64,000 bases of DNA from NCBI GenBank assembly GCA_026686845.1, contig JAIVEN010000028.1:5967001-6031000 (forward strand), given 5' to 3'. The stretch is from Adenanthera pavonina. Its lineage: Eukaryota; Streptophyta; Magnoliopsida; Fabales; Fabaceae. The notes below the pieces were generated by a model that worked only from the letters and a program-made list of their open reading frames with translations, had not been told where the DNA came from and ran no database searches. Positions 1 through 10,859 of the stretch are shown here, piece after piece. The translations under genes and the position numbers were made by a program. Each line of letters starts with the position of its first letter. Within the stretch, counting starts at the first letter, position 1.

Positions 1-900
1 TAATTAGGAGAATTTTTATGTTTTAAAATATAAGAGACATATAGAGTTTATTTGGTGATGGATGATGGTTTGGACAAATTCAGGAACATGGTAGGAGGCC
101 TTATCACTTGGAAAGATTCAAGCCCAAAAGAAGTCCATTAGAAGAGATTACTAAAAGATCATTTGTTTCACTAAAATAACATGTGACTTAAGTATTATTG
201 GGCATAATTAGTGTTAATTTCGTTTTTATTAATTGTGGGCTGAAACTTTGTTAATTAATAAAACTCAATTAGTTAATTAGTAGTTTTTTTTATAGTTCAT
301 CTTATAAATAAGCATGTCATGTGCCAAATATGTAATTTCATTAATGTGGTGGCATGTTTATAAGGGCTTAAGTCTTATTTTTATTATTTTCTTATGAATT
401 TTCGTTATTTTATTTTAGAGATTTATTTTAATAGTTTCCAAGTTCTAATAGTATTGTTATTTGGGCCTAAAATCTCCTAATCCTATTAGGATTACTTGAG
501 CCCAAATTAATTAGGGTTTATAGACTTATTAGGTTAGATTTTACTTTGTCTATTTTTGAGGCTAACTTTCATATACGTTTTTTCATATTTGAATGATGAA
601 AATTTCAATTTTGTGAGTTTCTTCTTGCGATTCTTTGAGTGCTAGAGAGAATACTATGACTTATCAAGGAATTAGTCAATCCTTGTGGCGTCACCAGAAC
701 TAGGGTTTAAGAGACCAGTTCTCTTGGGTTCTAATTCACTTAGACCAACATATCTTTTTCTATTTTCTTGTTTATTCCTTTCTTCTTCGTGTTTTTCTAT
801 TTTTCAATCTTTGTGTTCCTTGTAATTGCAATGATTCAAGTGTCATTCGCTTCAAGTGAGTTCTTTGGATTGATTCCATAAGGGTTTACTTATCATTTGC
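1..900. other. Possible LTR-retrotransposon remnant (noncoding)
   Basis: No coding frame is seen. The stretch has a TATA-like TTATAAATA near 303-311. It is followed by a pyrimidine-rich, leader-like segment at about 600-860, which resembles the U3-R-U5 layout of plant LTRs. A perfect 17-base palindrome, TAATCCTATTAGGATTA, lies at 478-494. I found no clear TG...CA ends or target duplication, so this is an inference from composition. It could instead be ordinary intergenic DNA. Confidence 0.3.
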
Positions 901-1673
901 ATTTAATAACTTTTTCCCAAAATACCCCTAATTAAAATAGTATATTTTCAATATAATTCATTTGTATTAATTGCATGATGAAAAAGTTATTAACATTAAA
1001 TGAAGGAATTTTTGAAAATTACTTTATATTCCTGATAAATTTATTATTTTTCTTGATTTGTGTGATTTTGTCTCTTATCCCTTATATTAAGAAACGGATG
1101 TAGTATTTATGTGCATTAACCCTTTTCATGTCCTGTGAAATACTAGATATATCATTAAAATCTAATATTTGATGCTCAAAAATCTAAAAAGATTTGTTAA
1201 AACATTAAAATTATTTTAAAATTAATATAATTTTTATTTTTATCCATAATAAATATATCACAATTTTAAATAATTCACTCTCTCTCATACTCATAAATAG
1301 GAGCATTTTTTAAAATAAAGTAATTAATACTCAAAAAATTTATGGAAGATAGCATATATTTAGAATTATAAAAACTTTTTAGAATGTAACTAATAAAAAG
1401 GATCAGATCTGTAGTGTAGATTCCAGGACAAGGATGGAGGATCCAAATTGATGTGTGTGGCTTGCCTACTATTTGTTTTTATATACTCCATTTCTCCCAT
1501 ATTATAAAATAATGAGAAAGGTTTTATATATATTAAGAAATATTTATTATATTAAAAAAAAATTTTAAAATTATCAAAATTTCCAATTTCACCCATATTA
1601 ATTTCATTTATTTTATTAAATATAGTACAAGTTATTATAACAATAATACAATAAATTAGGGGCAAAAATAATA

Positions 1674-1951
1674 CTCTTTCGGTCTAAAATATGTGTTCTA
1701 TTTTGCTAATTGTACAAAAACTAAGAAAAATATTTTTGCTCATTAAATCTGCTAACAAATACATTTATTTTTTAATAATATCCCTATTTAATACATTATA
1801 TTTAAAATCTGTTATCTCTTGTATATTTAATTATGGATAAAGATAACATAAGAAAAATAATATTTGATGCCCTAGAAATTATTAAATATGACTTATATTT
1901 TAGATTAAAATAAACTTTTAAAATATTACTTATATTTTGGATCAAAGGGAA
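1674..1951. mobile_element. Stowaway-like MITE
   Basis: About 278 bases. The left end CTCTTTCGGTCTAAAATATG and the right end, read on the minus strand as TTCCCTTTGATCCAAAATAT, are imperfect inverted repeats of the Tc1/mariner Stowaway type. TA dinucleotides flank both ends (1672-1673 and 1952-1953), as expected for this superfamily. The interior is AT-rich and noncoding. The copy is diverged, so the exact borders are uncertain. Confidence 0.5.
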
Positions 1952-2653
1952 TAAATTACTACATGTTACCTAATAACATGAGACGAAGAGAGCCTCTTTT
2001 AGGCTTTTTTTAAATCCATTCACATCATTTTTGTCTTCCTTTTGTTTTCTTTGAATTCAAGTTGCTAGAACATACTACAAAATATTAACAATAAAGAAAA
2101 AAATCAGAACGCTGAAGTATAAAATGGGAGATTAAATTCACTTTTAATTAATTTTATTCATATCAAGTGCATGCATTTTAACTTTGTCTTTTTTTTTTTT
2201 GGTTTAAATGAAATTCAAAGTCTCTTAATGCTGCTTCTTTCCTTACATCAAAACTAATAATTATGAACTCATTTGGCATGCGAAATTATTAATTATCAAA
2301 ATAAAAATAGAATAATTACGTTTGATATAATATACAAAAGAATTAGAATATCATTTCATTTGATTGTTTTGGTTAAATAAAAGTAGTATTAGAATTGAAA
2401 AGAGTGATTAGAAATTATCTCCATGCTTCTACCTAAAAGACATAATAAGAAGGGACAAATATTATTCAGGACCGATTTATAAGAGACATTACATACATAC
2501 CCATACATACATAGAAGTGGATGCCACACCGTCCATGAAGGAGTTGTGAATAGTGTAGCTTCCAACCAGTTCAAGCTCCAAACAATGCACTTAATGCATT
2601 TTGTCACCCACAACATATATAATCTAGCTACCAAACAGTAGTTTGGAGTGATT
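1952..2653. other. Intergenic, AT-rich
   Basis: This is the DNA downstream of the CYP76-like gene, which is read leftward. Only short open frames with no recognisable domain occur here. The part next to 2653 should hold the 3' UTR and poly(A) site of that gene, but no single clear signal stands out. Confidence 0.5.
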
Positions 2654-4153
2654 TCATATTTCCTTGATAGGAATAGCATGGAGAGGAATGGCCTTATGTG
2701 AGACCAACCCAGAACTCTCGCTCATATCCATGTCTTGAGCCTTCAATCCACCAGCAAGCTTCCAATCATAACAATGAAGAAGAGAGGCCAACATCATGTG
2801 CACACTCCTATTAGCCAAAGGCAATCCAGGGCAGATTCTTCTCCCTGCTCCAAAGGGAATCAGCTCAAAATCATGGCCTTTAAAATTAACCTCACTTTCC
2901 AGAAACCATTCAGGCATGAACTCATTTGGATTCTCCCAAACACTCGAATCTCTTCCAATAGCCCCGACGTTAATGAAGACTTGTGCATTCCTGGGAACCA
3001 CGAAGCCACATAACTCCACATCTTCTTTTGCTTTGTGGGGTAACAGAAGTGGAATTGGAGGGTGCAGGCGCAGGCTTTCCTTCACCACTGCCCTCAGAAA
3101 AGGAAGCCCTGAAACATGTGATTCCTCGAATTGTTCATCTTTCTTGAGGACTTGTCTGAGTTCTTCTCTGACCTTTTTCAGTTTTTCTGGGTTTTGCAGT
3201 AACTCCGCCATTGCCCATTCCACTGTGCTTGATGTTGTGTCGATTCCAGCAACAAATAGATCCACAAATAAGTGTAACACATCAAGACGACTAACTTGTG
3301 AATTCTCTTCCATCATGAGCCTCATCACAGAGTCTAACACATCTTTGGATTCCATTTCTGAAGCTCCAGTACGCAACCTCTCTTCTATAATACCATCAAA
3401 AATTGCGATCAGCTTTTGAAAGTAACTGTTCATCCTTGCACGTGCACGTTGTGGATCAAGCAGACTAAGAACTGGGAAGAAGTCCACAACATTAGGCCTT
3501 CCAGCTTCGTCATTGATGCCCCATATAATCTCCTTAAACTCTTGAGACTTATCAGAAGTATAACAATCCAAATCCACAGAGAAAAAATAGTTTGAGATGG
3601 AGTTAAGCACTGTAGTAAGAACAACCTTACCGATATCCAAAGCTTCCTCGTTTTTACAGCTTTTACCCACATGATCCAACATCTCTTGAACCTTTCTCCG
3701 ACGAAGAGTTTCTGCAGAGTCAAGCCGCAGAGGCGAGAAAACTTTCGAAGCACAAATTTTCCTGAGGACTTTCCATTGATCTGCTGAGGGAGGCAGCCAT
3801 GCCACAGAAAACATGTGATGGTCAAGAGCTCGAACAGAATCTGGGACTGTCCGATAAGAGAAGACATGGTTATTTTTCTGGAAAACTTCTTTAGCTGCTT
3901 GTGGAGAACAAATAACTACTGTGGTTATGTCTCCTAGCTTGAGAGTCATCATAGGTCCATAAGTTTCAGAGAGTTTAGTGAGTGCTTTGTGAGGTTGGGT
4001 TCCAAGTTCCAAAATGTTTCCTATGAGAGGAAAAGGACGAGGGCCTGGTGGGTTCCTTGCAGATTTGGGATTTCTGGTGCAAAAGATTATGGAGATGAAG
4101 CTTGTCATCACAAAGGAAGTTACAATTAGAAGTAGTGCTGTAAGATAACTCAT
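2654..4153 (-). CDS. Cytochrome P450, CYP76-like (A-type, CYP71 clan)
   Basis: This is an ER-bound haem-thiolate monooxygenase. CYP76 members oxidise mono-, sesqui- and diterpenoids and some phenolics; the substrate here cannot be told. The 499-aa frame is uninterrupted and of normal length. An N-terminal membrane anchor lies at about 1-25 and the hinge PPGPRPFPLIGN at 35-46. The C-helix W127/R131 pair is present, as are the I-helix AGIDTT (302-307, acid and threonine intact), E359/R362 of ExxR, and the haem loop FGAGRRICPG with C441. One oddity is that the usual PERF reads PEWF (414-417), with W416 encoded by TGG at 2906-2908. The start is the first ATG, in good context (GAGCCATGA), directly before the anchor. 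CATATATGATAAA at about 4210-4222 may be its TATA box. The family call is firm; the subfamily is not resolved. No intron is needed, whereas many A-type P450 genes have one. Confidence 0.9.
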   Translation of the reverse strand: MSYLTALLLIVTSFVMTSFISIIFCTRNPKSARNPPGPRPFPLIGNILELGTQPHKALTKLSETYGPMMTLKLGDITTVVICSPQAAKEVFQKNNHVFSYRTVPDSVRALDHHMFSVAWLPPSADQWKVLRKICASKVFSPLRLDSAETLRRRKVQEMLDHVGKSCKNEEALDIGKVVLTTVLNSISNYFFSVDLDCYTSDKSQEFKEIIWGINDEAGRPNVVDFFPVLSLLDPQRARARMNSYFQKLIAIFDGIIEERLRTGASEMESKDVLDSVMRLMMEENSQVSRLDVLHLFVDLFVAGIDTTSSTVEWAMAELLQNPEKLKKVREELRQVLKKDEQFEESHVSGLPFLRAVVKESLRLHPPIPLLLPHKAKEDVELCGFVVPRNAQVFINVGAIGRDSSVWENPNEFMPEWFLESEVNFKGHDFELIPFGAGRRICPGLPLANRSVHMMLASLLHCYDWKLAGGLKAQDMDMSESSGLVSHKAIPLHAIPIKEI

Positions 4154-4207
4154 GGCTCTATCAATGGCTTCTGTTTATCCTGCTCCCTCAAGACTCTGGT
4201 TTATTAC

Positions 4208-4222
4208 CTTTATCATATATGG
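4208..4222 (-). promoter_or_regulatory. Candidate TATA box of the CYP76-like gene
   Basis: On the minus strand the sequence reads CCATATATGATAAAG, about 55-70 bases before the ATG at 4153. That would give a short 5' UTR. This is a positional and consensus call only. Confidence 0.35.
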
Positions 4223-4377
4223 ACAGTGATTCGGTTTTGATGTAAGTAAGAATCCCAAAGTATTTATTGCATGTTAAGCGTTATGCCTCTAAAAGTTGTT
4301 GTCGCATGCATTGTTTGTTGTATTAAATGACCCTGCACTTCTTTGCTACGCGGCTCACTGCATGTAAAATATAGAGT

Positions 4378-4433
4378 GGAGGGAGGGGTGGGTGGGTCCC
4401 CACACGGGATGGGACCCATCCACCCCTCCCTCC
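4378..4433. promoter_or_regulatory. 23-bp inverted repeat with G-quadruplex motif upstream of the CYP76-like gene
   Basis: The left arm 4378-4400 and right arm 4411-4433 are inverted repeats matching at 22 of 23 positions around a 10-base loop. The left arm contains GGGAGGGGTGGGTGGG (4381-4396), a four-tract G-quadruplex motif with one-base loops. The right arm gives the equivalent motif on the minus strand. A CT-rich run follows to about 4452. The structure lies about 225-280 bases upstream of the ATG at 4153. A regulatory role is inferred. Confidence 0.6.
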
Positions 4434-6155
4434 CTTCTCTCTTTCTCTCTCTGCGCATCACTGCTGGTCTGCTGCGCACAATAATGAGAAGCAGAGAAAC
4501 AGGGTTTCATTAAATGTTATTACCCACAATAGAAACAATTTTATTGGGGCTCACTTTATATTTAAACTAGAATGGCAAACCTAGTGTCAGTTAGGGTGGA
4601 TCCTGTATATTTATTTACTTCAAGGGTAATTTTTTTTATATATTATGTAATTATTTTTATTTTTATTTTTATTTATTATATTATTAATATTATAATTTAT
4701 ATTATATTTAATAATATGAGTGGAATTAATCAGAATAAAATTGAAAATATTAGATTTTTTAAAAAATTTAAAAAAATAATAAATATTTTTTTATATGTAT
4801 GAAACCCTCCCATTATTTTATAATATGAAATTGAAGGAGTAAAATTTAAGATAAATCTCACTTTTTACAGCTCTTGAATAGTATTGCACTTTATTCTATA
4901 TATTTAAATTAGGTAGAAATATTATTATTGAGTATTTGGTTTAATAGGTAAGTGTTATAATTTTTTAGCAAATGTCTTGCGTTCGAATTTGAGACCATAG
5001 GGTGCAAAATAATTTATTTATTTTTAAATTGTTGCCCATAATTTTCTCTTTAATTTATTTTATTTTTAATTTAAAATCTAGATAAATTGTAGTAATGATA
5101 AATTATAAATCTCCCAATGAATCAACAAAAAAAATAAATAAGAAATAATATTTTTCAATAATTTTAAGAACATAAAAAATTTATAAATTGAATGAAGTGG
5201 ATATGTCCACAAAAACTATAAAATTGAACTCTTCTTTTTTTAAAGAAAAATAAAATAAAATACCACTTTACATGACTTTATTAATTATTAAAAACTGAAT
5301 CACACCAGGTAAGTGTATATGACAGCGGATTTTAGATAAATTAAACTTTAAACTTTTGAAATTAAAGTTGCACGTCTCAAACCTACAACCTAGGAGTACT
5401 AGATCACCACTTCACCACTATATAAGTGCAATATTTAATCTCAACCAAAATAAACTCAAAACTAATCTCAACAAATGATGTGATTCATATATTTTATTTC
5501 TCTTTTTTAAATTTCTATTTTCATTACATGATAATATAAATTTTGACTTTCTCCATTTTACTTTTTTTTAAGATTTTTGTTAATTTAAAAATAAAATATA
5601 AAATTTATAAACTGATGATATTTATGGTGAATGTTGGTTAATTATTGTGTCAAACTATTATTTTTATAATATTAATTTTATTATTATGAATGTATATGTT
5701 TTTTTTATCCATATTATTTAAAATATATTAATTTATTCATAATCAATCCGACCATTAAATCTTGAACTAATGTTTTAATCAATTCATTAGTTGATTTGAT
5801 TTTTAATATCTCATAAATAACACATATTTGATCCACATGACTTTATTAATATAATTTCTAAAAGAAAATAAGGTTGCTGTAAGCTTCAAATTCTTTTATT
5901 AGGTCCTCATTTCATATTTTCGAGTAAAAATTATTTTGGGTTTTCCCCTTCAATTATATATTTTTTATTTTCTTATCCATATCAATCATTATTATTTCAT
6001 ATTTAATTAAGCAGCAGCTTGCTACATGGGACTACCACTACAAAACCCACCATCTAATTTCTTTAAAAATCTTTTTACCATCAAAGGCAACATAAAAAAA
6101 TAAATAAATAAAACTAAAAATCAAATCAAAGCCAAGAAAATATATAATGTTTGAT
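4434..6155. other. Intergenic, AT-rich; possible eroded SINE
   Basis: No gene is seen. Near 4930-5010 a tRNA-like A-box region and GTTCGAATTTGAG (about 4981-4993, B-box-like) hint at an eroded tRNA-derived SINE. The rest is low-complexity A/T sequence. The 8-base target site TGTTTGAT (6148-6155) ends this stretch where the hAT element begins. Confidence 0.4.
6148..6155. repeat. hAT target-site duplication, left copy
   Basis: TGTTTGAT, identical to 10825-10832. An adjacent A on both sides would also allow a 9-base reading, but 8 is the family norm. Confidence 0.85.
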
Positions 6156-9100
6156 TAGGACTGTGTTCGGGCCGAGATGAAACTGGGATAACCCATGCCC
6201 GATGTTCTGCCCAGAGAAGGGGCCGGGACTGATTTTTTAGCCCGTGGCCCATCCCGGCCCTAAATTGTCCGTAGCCCGCACAAGACTAAGCCACAACAAG
6301 ATCGGGTAGGGTTGGCCCGATCCTTAAAAAAATTTCCTAAACAGACCTGTAAAAAAATAGAAAATAGCCGGCCAACAGCCCAACAACAACAATTAGTCAT
6401 CTAACGAAGGATGATATGAAGGCTTCATAATAAAGCAATGGAAGGAGGAAGAACAAATTAAGGTGACTCATGAGTCAATGATGAGATTAACCAAAATTCT
6501 GCTAACTATGAGAACTCACCTTATATTATATGATAAATGGTACAAATCCGACAATAAGATATATGCACAACAATAAGACAAAAATACAAGTCCACGGCAA
6601 GAGGAGAGTCCTTATGGAATGCGGAATGCCTAACTGGCTGTCATCAAAAGAATAAACATAGAAACATTACTCTAATTTATTCAGAAACTTTCCTAAGGAT
6701 TCTTGAATACACCAATTCTTATTCATTTTTACCAGAAAATGCAAGTCACAAATTTTAAACTAGTAATCCCCTTAAAAAAGAAGTTCCAGCTACTTAGTGC
6801 ATTCAAACCAAAAAAACCAGCATAATTTTAAACATCAAATAGAATTAATGGCTAAAATTTTCAGAATTCTCAACCATAGATATGCAGATGAAGAAAATAC
6901 TTACAAAACAATGTTGGACATTAATATCTCAATATAAGGAAGCTCATCAACAACTGCCACCACCCCTCCACCCTTGGACCCATTGAAGGGCATCAAAACT
7001 TGTTTCCAACTCCACCTCTGCAATCTCCATCATCATAAGAAACAATATTAAAGTTCCAAACCAATGATAAAAGTAAAGTAATATAACATCATAAACTAAA
7101 AAGGAAGTACAATACTACAACATATTTATTACATAGTTTCATAGTACAACATCACAAAGTCATAAATATTAAAGATCCATAGCATGACAGTTAACACAAT
7201 CAAGTTAACAACACAAACCATGACCTAAAGTTTCATTCTTAACTCTTAAAGACCCATAACAATGTAACAACACAAGTGCACAACCAGAAATAACACAGCA
7301 ATGAATTTAATCAATTTTCATTGGTTCTTCTCCTTCATCTTCATCTGAGATAGGTGAATCTGTAACTCCTACCTCTTCTGCACAACAAAACAAAACAAGT
7401 CAAACATGTTAAGATTTTAACTAATTAACATACTGTGAATGAACAAAAAACAAATAAAGCAAACATATTGTGAATATGATGGGATTACCACGAACTACAT
7501 GTTCAGTATCATCATAATTATCAATGTCAAGTTTTTTCAATTTTGCAGTGAGTGGTGATATCCAATTTTGTGAACAAATAAGTGCCTCAACCATCTTTGA
7601 AGAAAGTAAACTCCTAAAAGTATCAAGTACACGATCCTTAGTACTAAAAGTACACTTTGAGAACACTGTAGATACAGGTATGACCAACAAACCTCTAGCA
7701 ATTAAAGAAAGGACTTTATATTTAGCACCCATTCACTTTCCACCACTCCAAAATATCAAATTTTGGATCACGTATGTCCGCTAACTCAGCTTGAAGATAC
7801 TTATCCACCTCTGCATTTTTCTCTGAGTGAAGCTCAGTCTCTGTTGAGGCTATGAACCTCTGCATTGTTTGAGTCAAAAAAAGGATGGCTTCATGATCAG
7901 GAACCAAGATTGGACTTACACCAGTAGAGGCAAGACTACTTTCACCAGATGCATTTGCTTGCAGTTGCGGTGTGTCAAGAACCCCACTTGAATATTGCTC
8001 ATAAAGACAATATAAGACATCTTGCATTTTCTTTGTCATGGCTTCACGCTGTGCAGCATCAACAAATATATCCTCAAAAGCAAACTTGACATATTTTGAT
8101 TTATACCTAGGGTCAAGTATCACTGCTATCACCAACAACGGATTAATGTTCTCTAGCTTCCCCCTTTACTTATTATACTTACTTTGCATTCTTCTAGCCA
8201 TGTCACTCAACAAAGGATTGAAATTACTTCCACTTGCTGCAGTCAACAATGTATGAAATGAAACTATCTGCTGAAAGCATTCATTTGAGGTCACACAAAG
8301 TGATCCAGAAAATTTCAAGGTCATGTTGTAAAACACCTTTAAGAAGACAAGAAAGTCTTTGACATCACCTCAGTCACATGAATTAGGAGGGTCAATTAGT
8401 TCTTTCTTCCTAAAATAGTCTTGGTAATCATAATCCTCTTCATCCATCCTCTCAAAGACTTTGCTAAACCTAATGGCATTCTCCAGCATCATGTATGTTA
8501 AATTTCATTTATCGGACAATCCATGCTCAATAAACTCTTCGAATTAATTTTTTCCTTTTCAACAAGTTCCTTGAATCAACGAAACCTTCCTAGAGAAAAT
8601 CTTACATACTTAACTGCATTTTCGAATGGCTTCAACGGACTTGTTCGTCTCCTTTAAACCATCACTAACAACCAAGTTCAGGATATAAGCACAACACCTC
8701 AAGTGCAAGAAGTCTCCATTAGATACTAGACCATTCCAACTTTTGAAATGTTTTTTCAGAAATGCCACAGCCGTGTCATTAGAAGAGGCATTATCTATTG
8801 TTGTGGTGAAGACCTTTTCTATACCCCAATACAACAAGCACTTTTCAATTTCCTTCCCAATGGTTTTTCCATTGTGGTTTTCAACCACACAAAAATTTAG
8901 GATTCGTTTTTGCAATGTCCAATCCTTATTAATCCAATGAGTAGTCAAGCACATATAATTAGCATTCTGAATAAAAGTCCATGTATCAGTTGTGAGTGAA
9001 ACACAAACTTTTGATTTCTTGAAGTACCGTCTTAAATTTCTTGCTTCCTTTCCATATAACTTAAAACAATCCCTTGAAATTGTAGTTCTTAAAGGAACTT

Positions 9101-10824
9101 CAAATCGAGGTTCAAACTCTTTCAATAGTTGTATAAAATCCTCCCCTTCTACAGTCTGAAAAGGAATCTCATCTAGTATAAAAAATTTTGCAACTGCCTT
9201 TCTAAAACGATCTTGATTAAACACATGATGAGTCAATGTTTTATTAGATCCCAACTGAGAAAATAAAAATAGAGATTGTGTCATCTTGTTAGCTTTGTTT
9301 GGATTTTTGAGTCATTTTGGCAAGTGTTGCCTAAGTGCATTTGTCCCATGCTTGGTAGGATGACACGCATACATAGCATTGCAATACTTGCATTTAACCT
9401 TATGCAATCTGTTAGTTTGTTATAATGATAACTTATCAAAATGCAACCAAACACTAGATTTTAGTGAAGGTTACTTTCTCTTTCCACTTCCTTCTCCCTC
9501 AAGAGTGGTAACATTCTCAGCTGGATTATGAGGAGATGATGCAGTAGTTTTGGTGTCATGTTCTCCTTGTGTAGGTTGAATAGTTTCTTCGGGTGTCTCA
9601 GCCATTTTCCTTCATAAAGGATTTATAACACAAATAAATAAGTACAACTATTTTTCTAAATCTATTGGAGGATTTATAACAATATATTCATCACTAAAGT
9701 AAAATAAATTGGCTCAGTGAAGTTTCACATCCAAGTAAAACCATCAAAATTGCTCATTCAAGTAAAAGAAATTTAATGTGGCAGAAAAAAATGTAAATAA
9801 TATTTACTAACAATTTGCTAAATTAGAGCAACCTAACTTTACGATGATGAGATATGAAATTACTAACACAAAGCTAAAAGGGATATGAATCCAATCAAAT
9901 GTAAGTTTTCTTAAAGAAAGTTTAGTGATTATAGTAATTAATTAATGATGAGGAAATGTAATAATAAAAATGAACCACCATGACTTTTCCTTTTCTCTTG
10001 GCCAAAGAACCAGTACAATATGAAAATATTGCAAGTTGCGTCAAAATCAGAAACACAAAGAAAATAAAACACGACGAAGTTGCTTTTGAATGTGTAAAAA
10101 AAATATTTCAACTTCAACAAATTTAGATTTAGATTGATACAGAGTCTGTAATTTGGTAAACTGGACCATAGATCTAGCGCAAAAGATGAAGAAGAACATA
10201 CCTTGGATGACGAAATTTGGAGGCACTCAAGCTCCAGCTCACGGGCACATGAGCATAGCAACGGATTCATGAGAATCACGACACGAACTCGATGCAGAGT
10301 GGAGAACATAACACAAATTCACAGTAACAGACAATAGAGATGTTAAGACATGATGATAGCGAACTTGGGAGTGGGACGACGTGATGGCCAATGGGAGCAG
10401 CTGATGCTGGGGTTGTGAGATTGAGGAGTAGGGAGTTAGAGTTCAAAGCTTGTAGCCAAGCCACTGCCCACAAACCACAACAGAGGTGAGAGACGCATCG
10501 AACTAATTGAAGTTTAAATTTGATTAAGAGAAGTTCATTGTCCTGTCTTCTTGTCTGAGCTTCTAAGGTAAAAACACCAAAACGGTGTAGTTTAAGCCAA
10601 GGGACTCTCAATTATGAAAAAAACTAAATAAATAAATACTCAATGCATATATGGGCCAAGATAAGGATGGGCATGTTCTTGCTCGTAGCCCGATTCGATT
10701 CTCAATTAGCTCAAATTTTAGTTGTGTTACATTTTTCTCATTTTTGACCCGGCTCAACTGGCCCAAAATCACCGAGCAGGAGGACTGGGAACGGAGCACC
10801 AGGTGGGCACATTGAACACCCCTA
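6156..10824 (-). mobile_element. Full-length hAT (Ac-like) DNA transposon, non-autonomous by decay
   Basis: The element is 4669 bases long and flanked by a perfect 8-bp target duplication TGTTTGAT (6148-6155 and 10825-10832), the hallmark of hAT insertions. The left end is TAGGACTGTGTTCGGGCC and the right end, on the minus strand, is TAGGGGTGTTCAATGTGCCC, giving short imperfect terminal inverted repeats. Both subterminal zones are rich in GGGCC/GGCCC motifs, as in plant Ac-like elements. Inside is one minus-strand transposase gene with several lesions. The perfect duplication suggests a fairly recent insertion. The element lies in the promoter of the gene at 12476-16141. Confidence 0.88.
7307..9605 (-). 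pseudogene. hAT transposase (BED zinc finger, Ac-like), disrupted
   Basis: This would encode the transposase that binds the element ends and catalyses cut-and-paste transposition. Reading begins at the ATG at 9605 (MAETPEETIQ). A BED-type finger follows near 9320-9420 (CKYCNAMY, then HGTNALRQHL). Next come the catalytic core (8610-9284, with SLTTDTWT and TTTIDNASSND) and the C-terminal hAT dimerisation region (ILEWWKVN, then IPVSTVFSKCTFST). A last small exon encodes SDEDEGEEPMKID and stops at 7307-7309; its acceptor is near 7384. Lesions include a stop after the BED finger (about 9313), a frameshift near 8630, a stop at about 8590, a TAA in place of a conserved codon near 8170, and a one-base frameshift near 7727-7732. 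In the dimerisation region the AFSTGG seen in relatives reads TFSTKD. It cannot make an intact protein. Confidence 0.88.
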
Positions 10825-10832
10825 TGTTTGAT
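10825..10832. repeat. hAT target-site duplication, right copy
   Basis: TGTTTGAT, identical to 6148-6155; it directly abuts the E2F-like site of the downstream gene. Confidence 0.85.
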
Positions 10833-10842
10833 GGCGGGAAAA
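10833..10842 (-). promoter_or_regulatory. E2F-like binding site
   Basis: GGCGGGAAAA on the plus strand (TTTTCCCGCC on the minus) fits the E2F consensus TTTSSCGS. It lies a few tens of bases upstream of the probable transcribed region of the gene at 12476. It directly follows the right target duplication of the hAT element. Confidence 0.5.
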
Positions 10843-10859
10843 TCATCTCCCGCGTTTTA

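Noticed and set aside
2796..3867. Long frames antisense to or overlapping the CYP76-like gene
   Set aside because: Shadows of a full-length P450 frame that carries all family motifs.
9938..10799. Minus-strand open frames of 63-123 codons
   Set aside because: They lie in the noncoding 5' and subterminal part of the hAT element and resemble no transposase segment.
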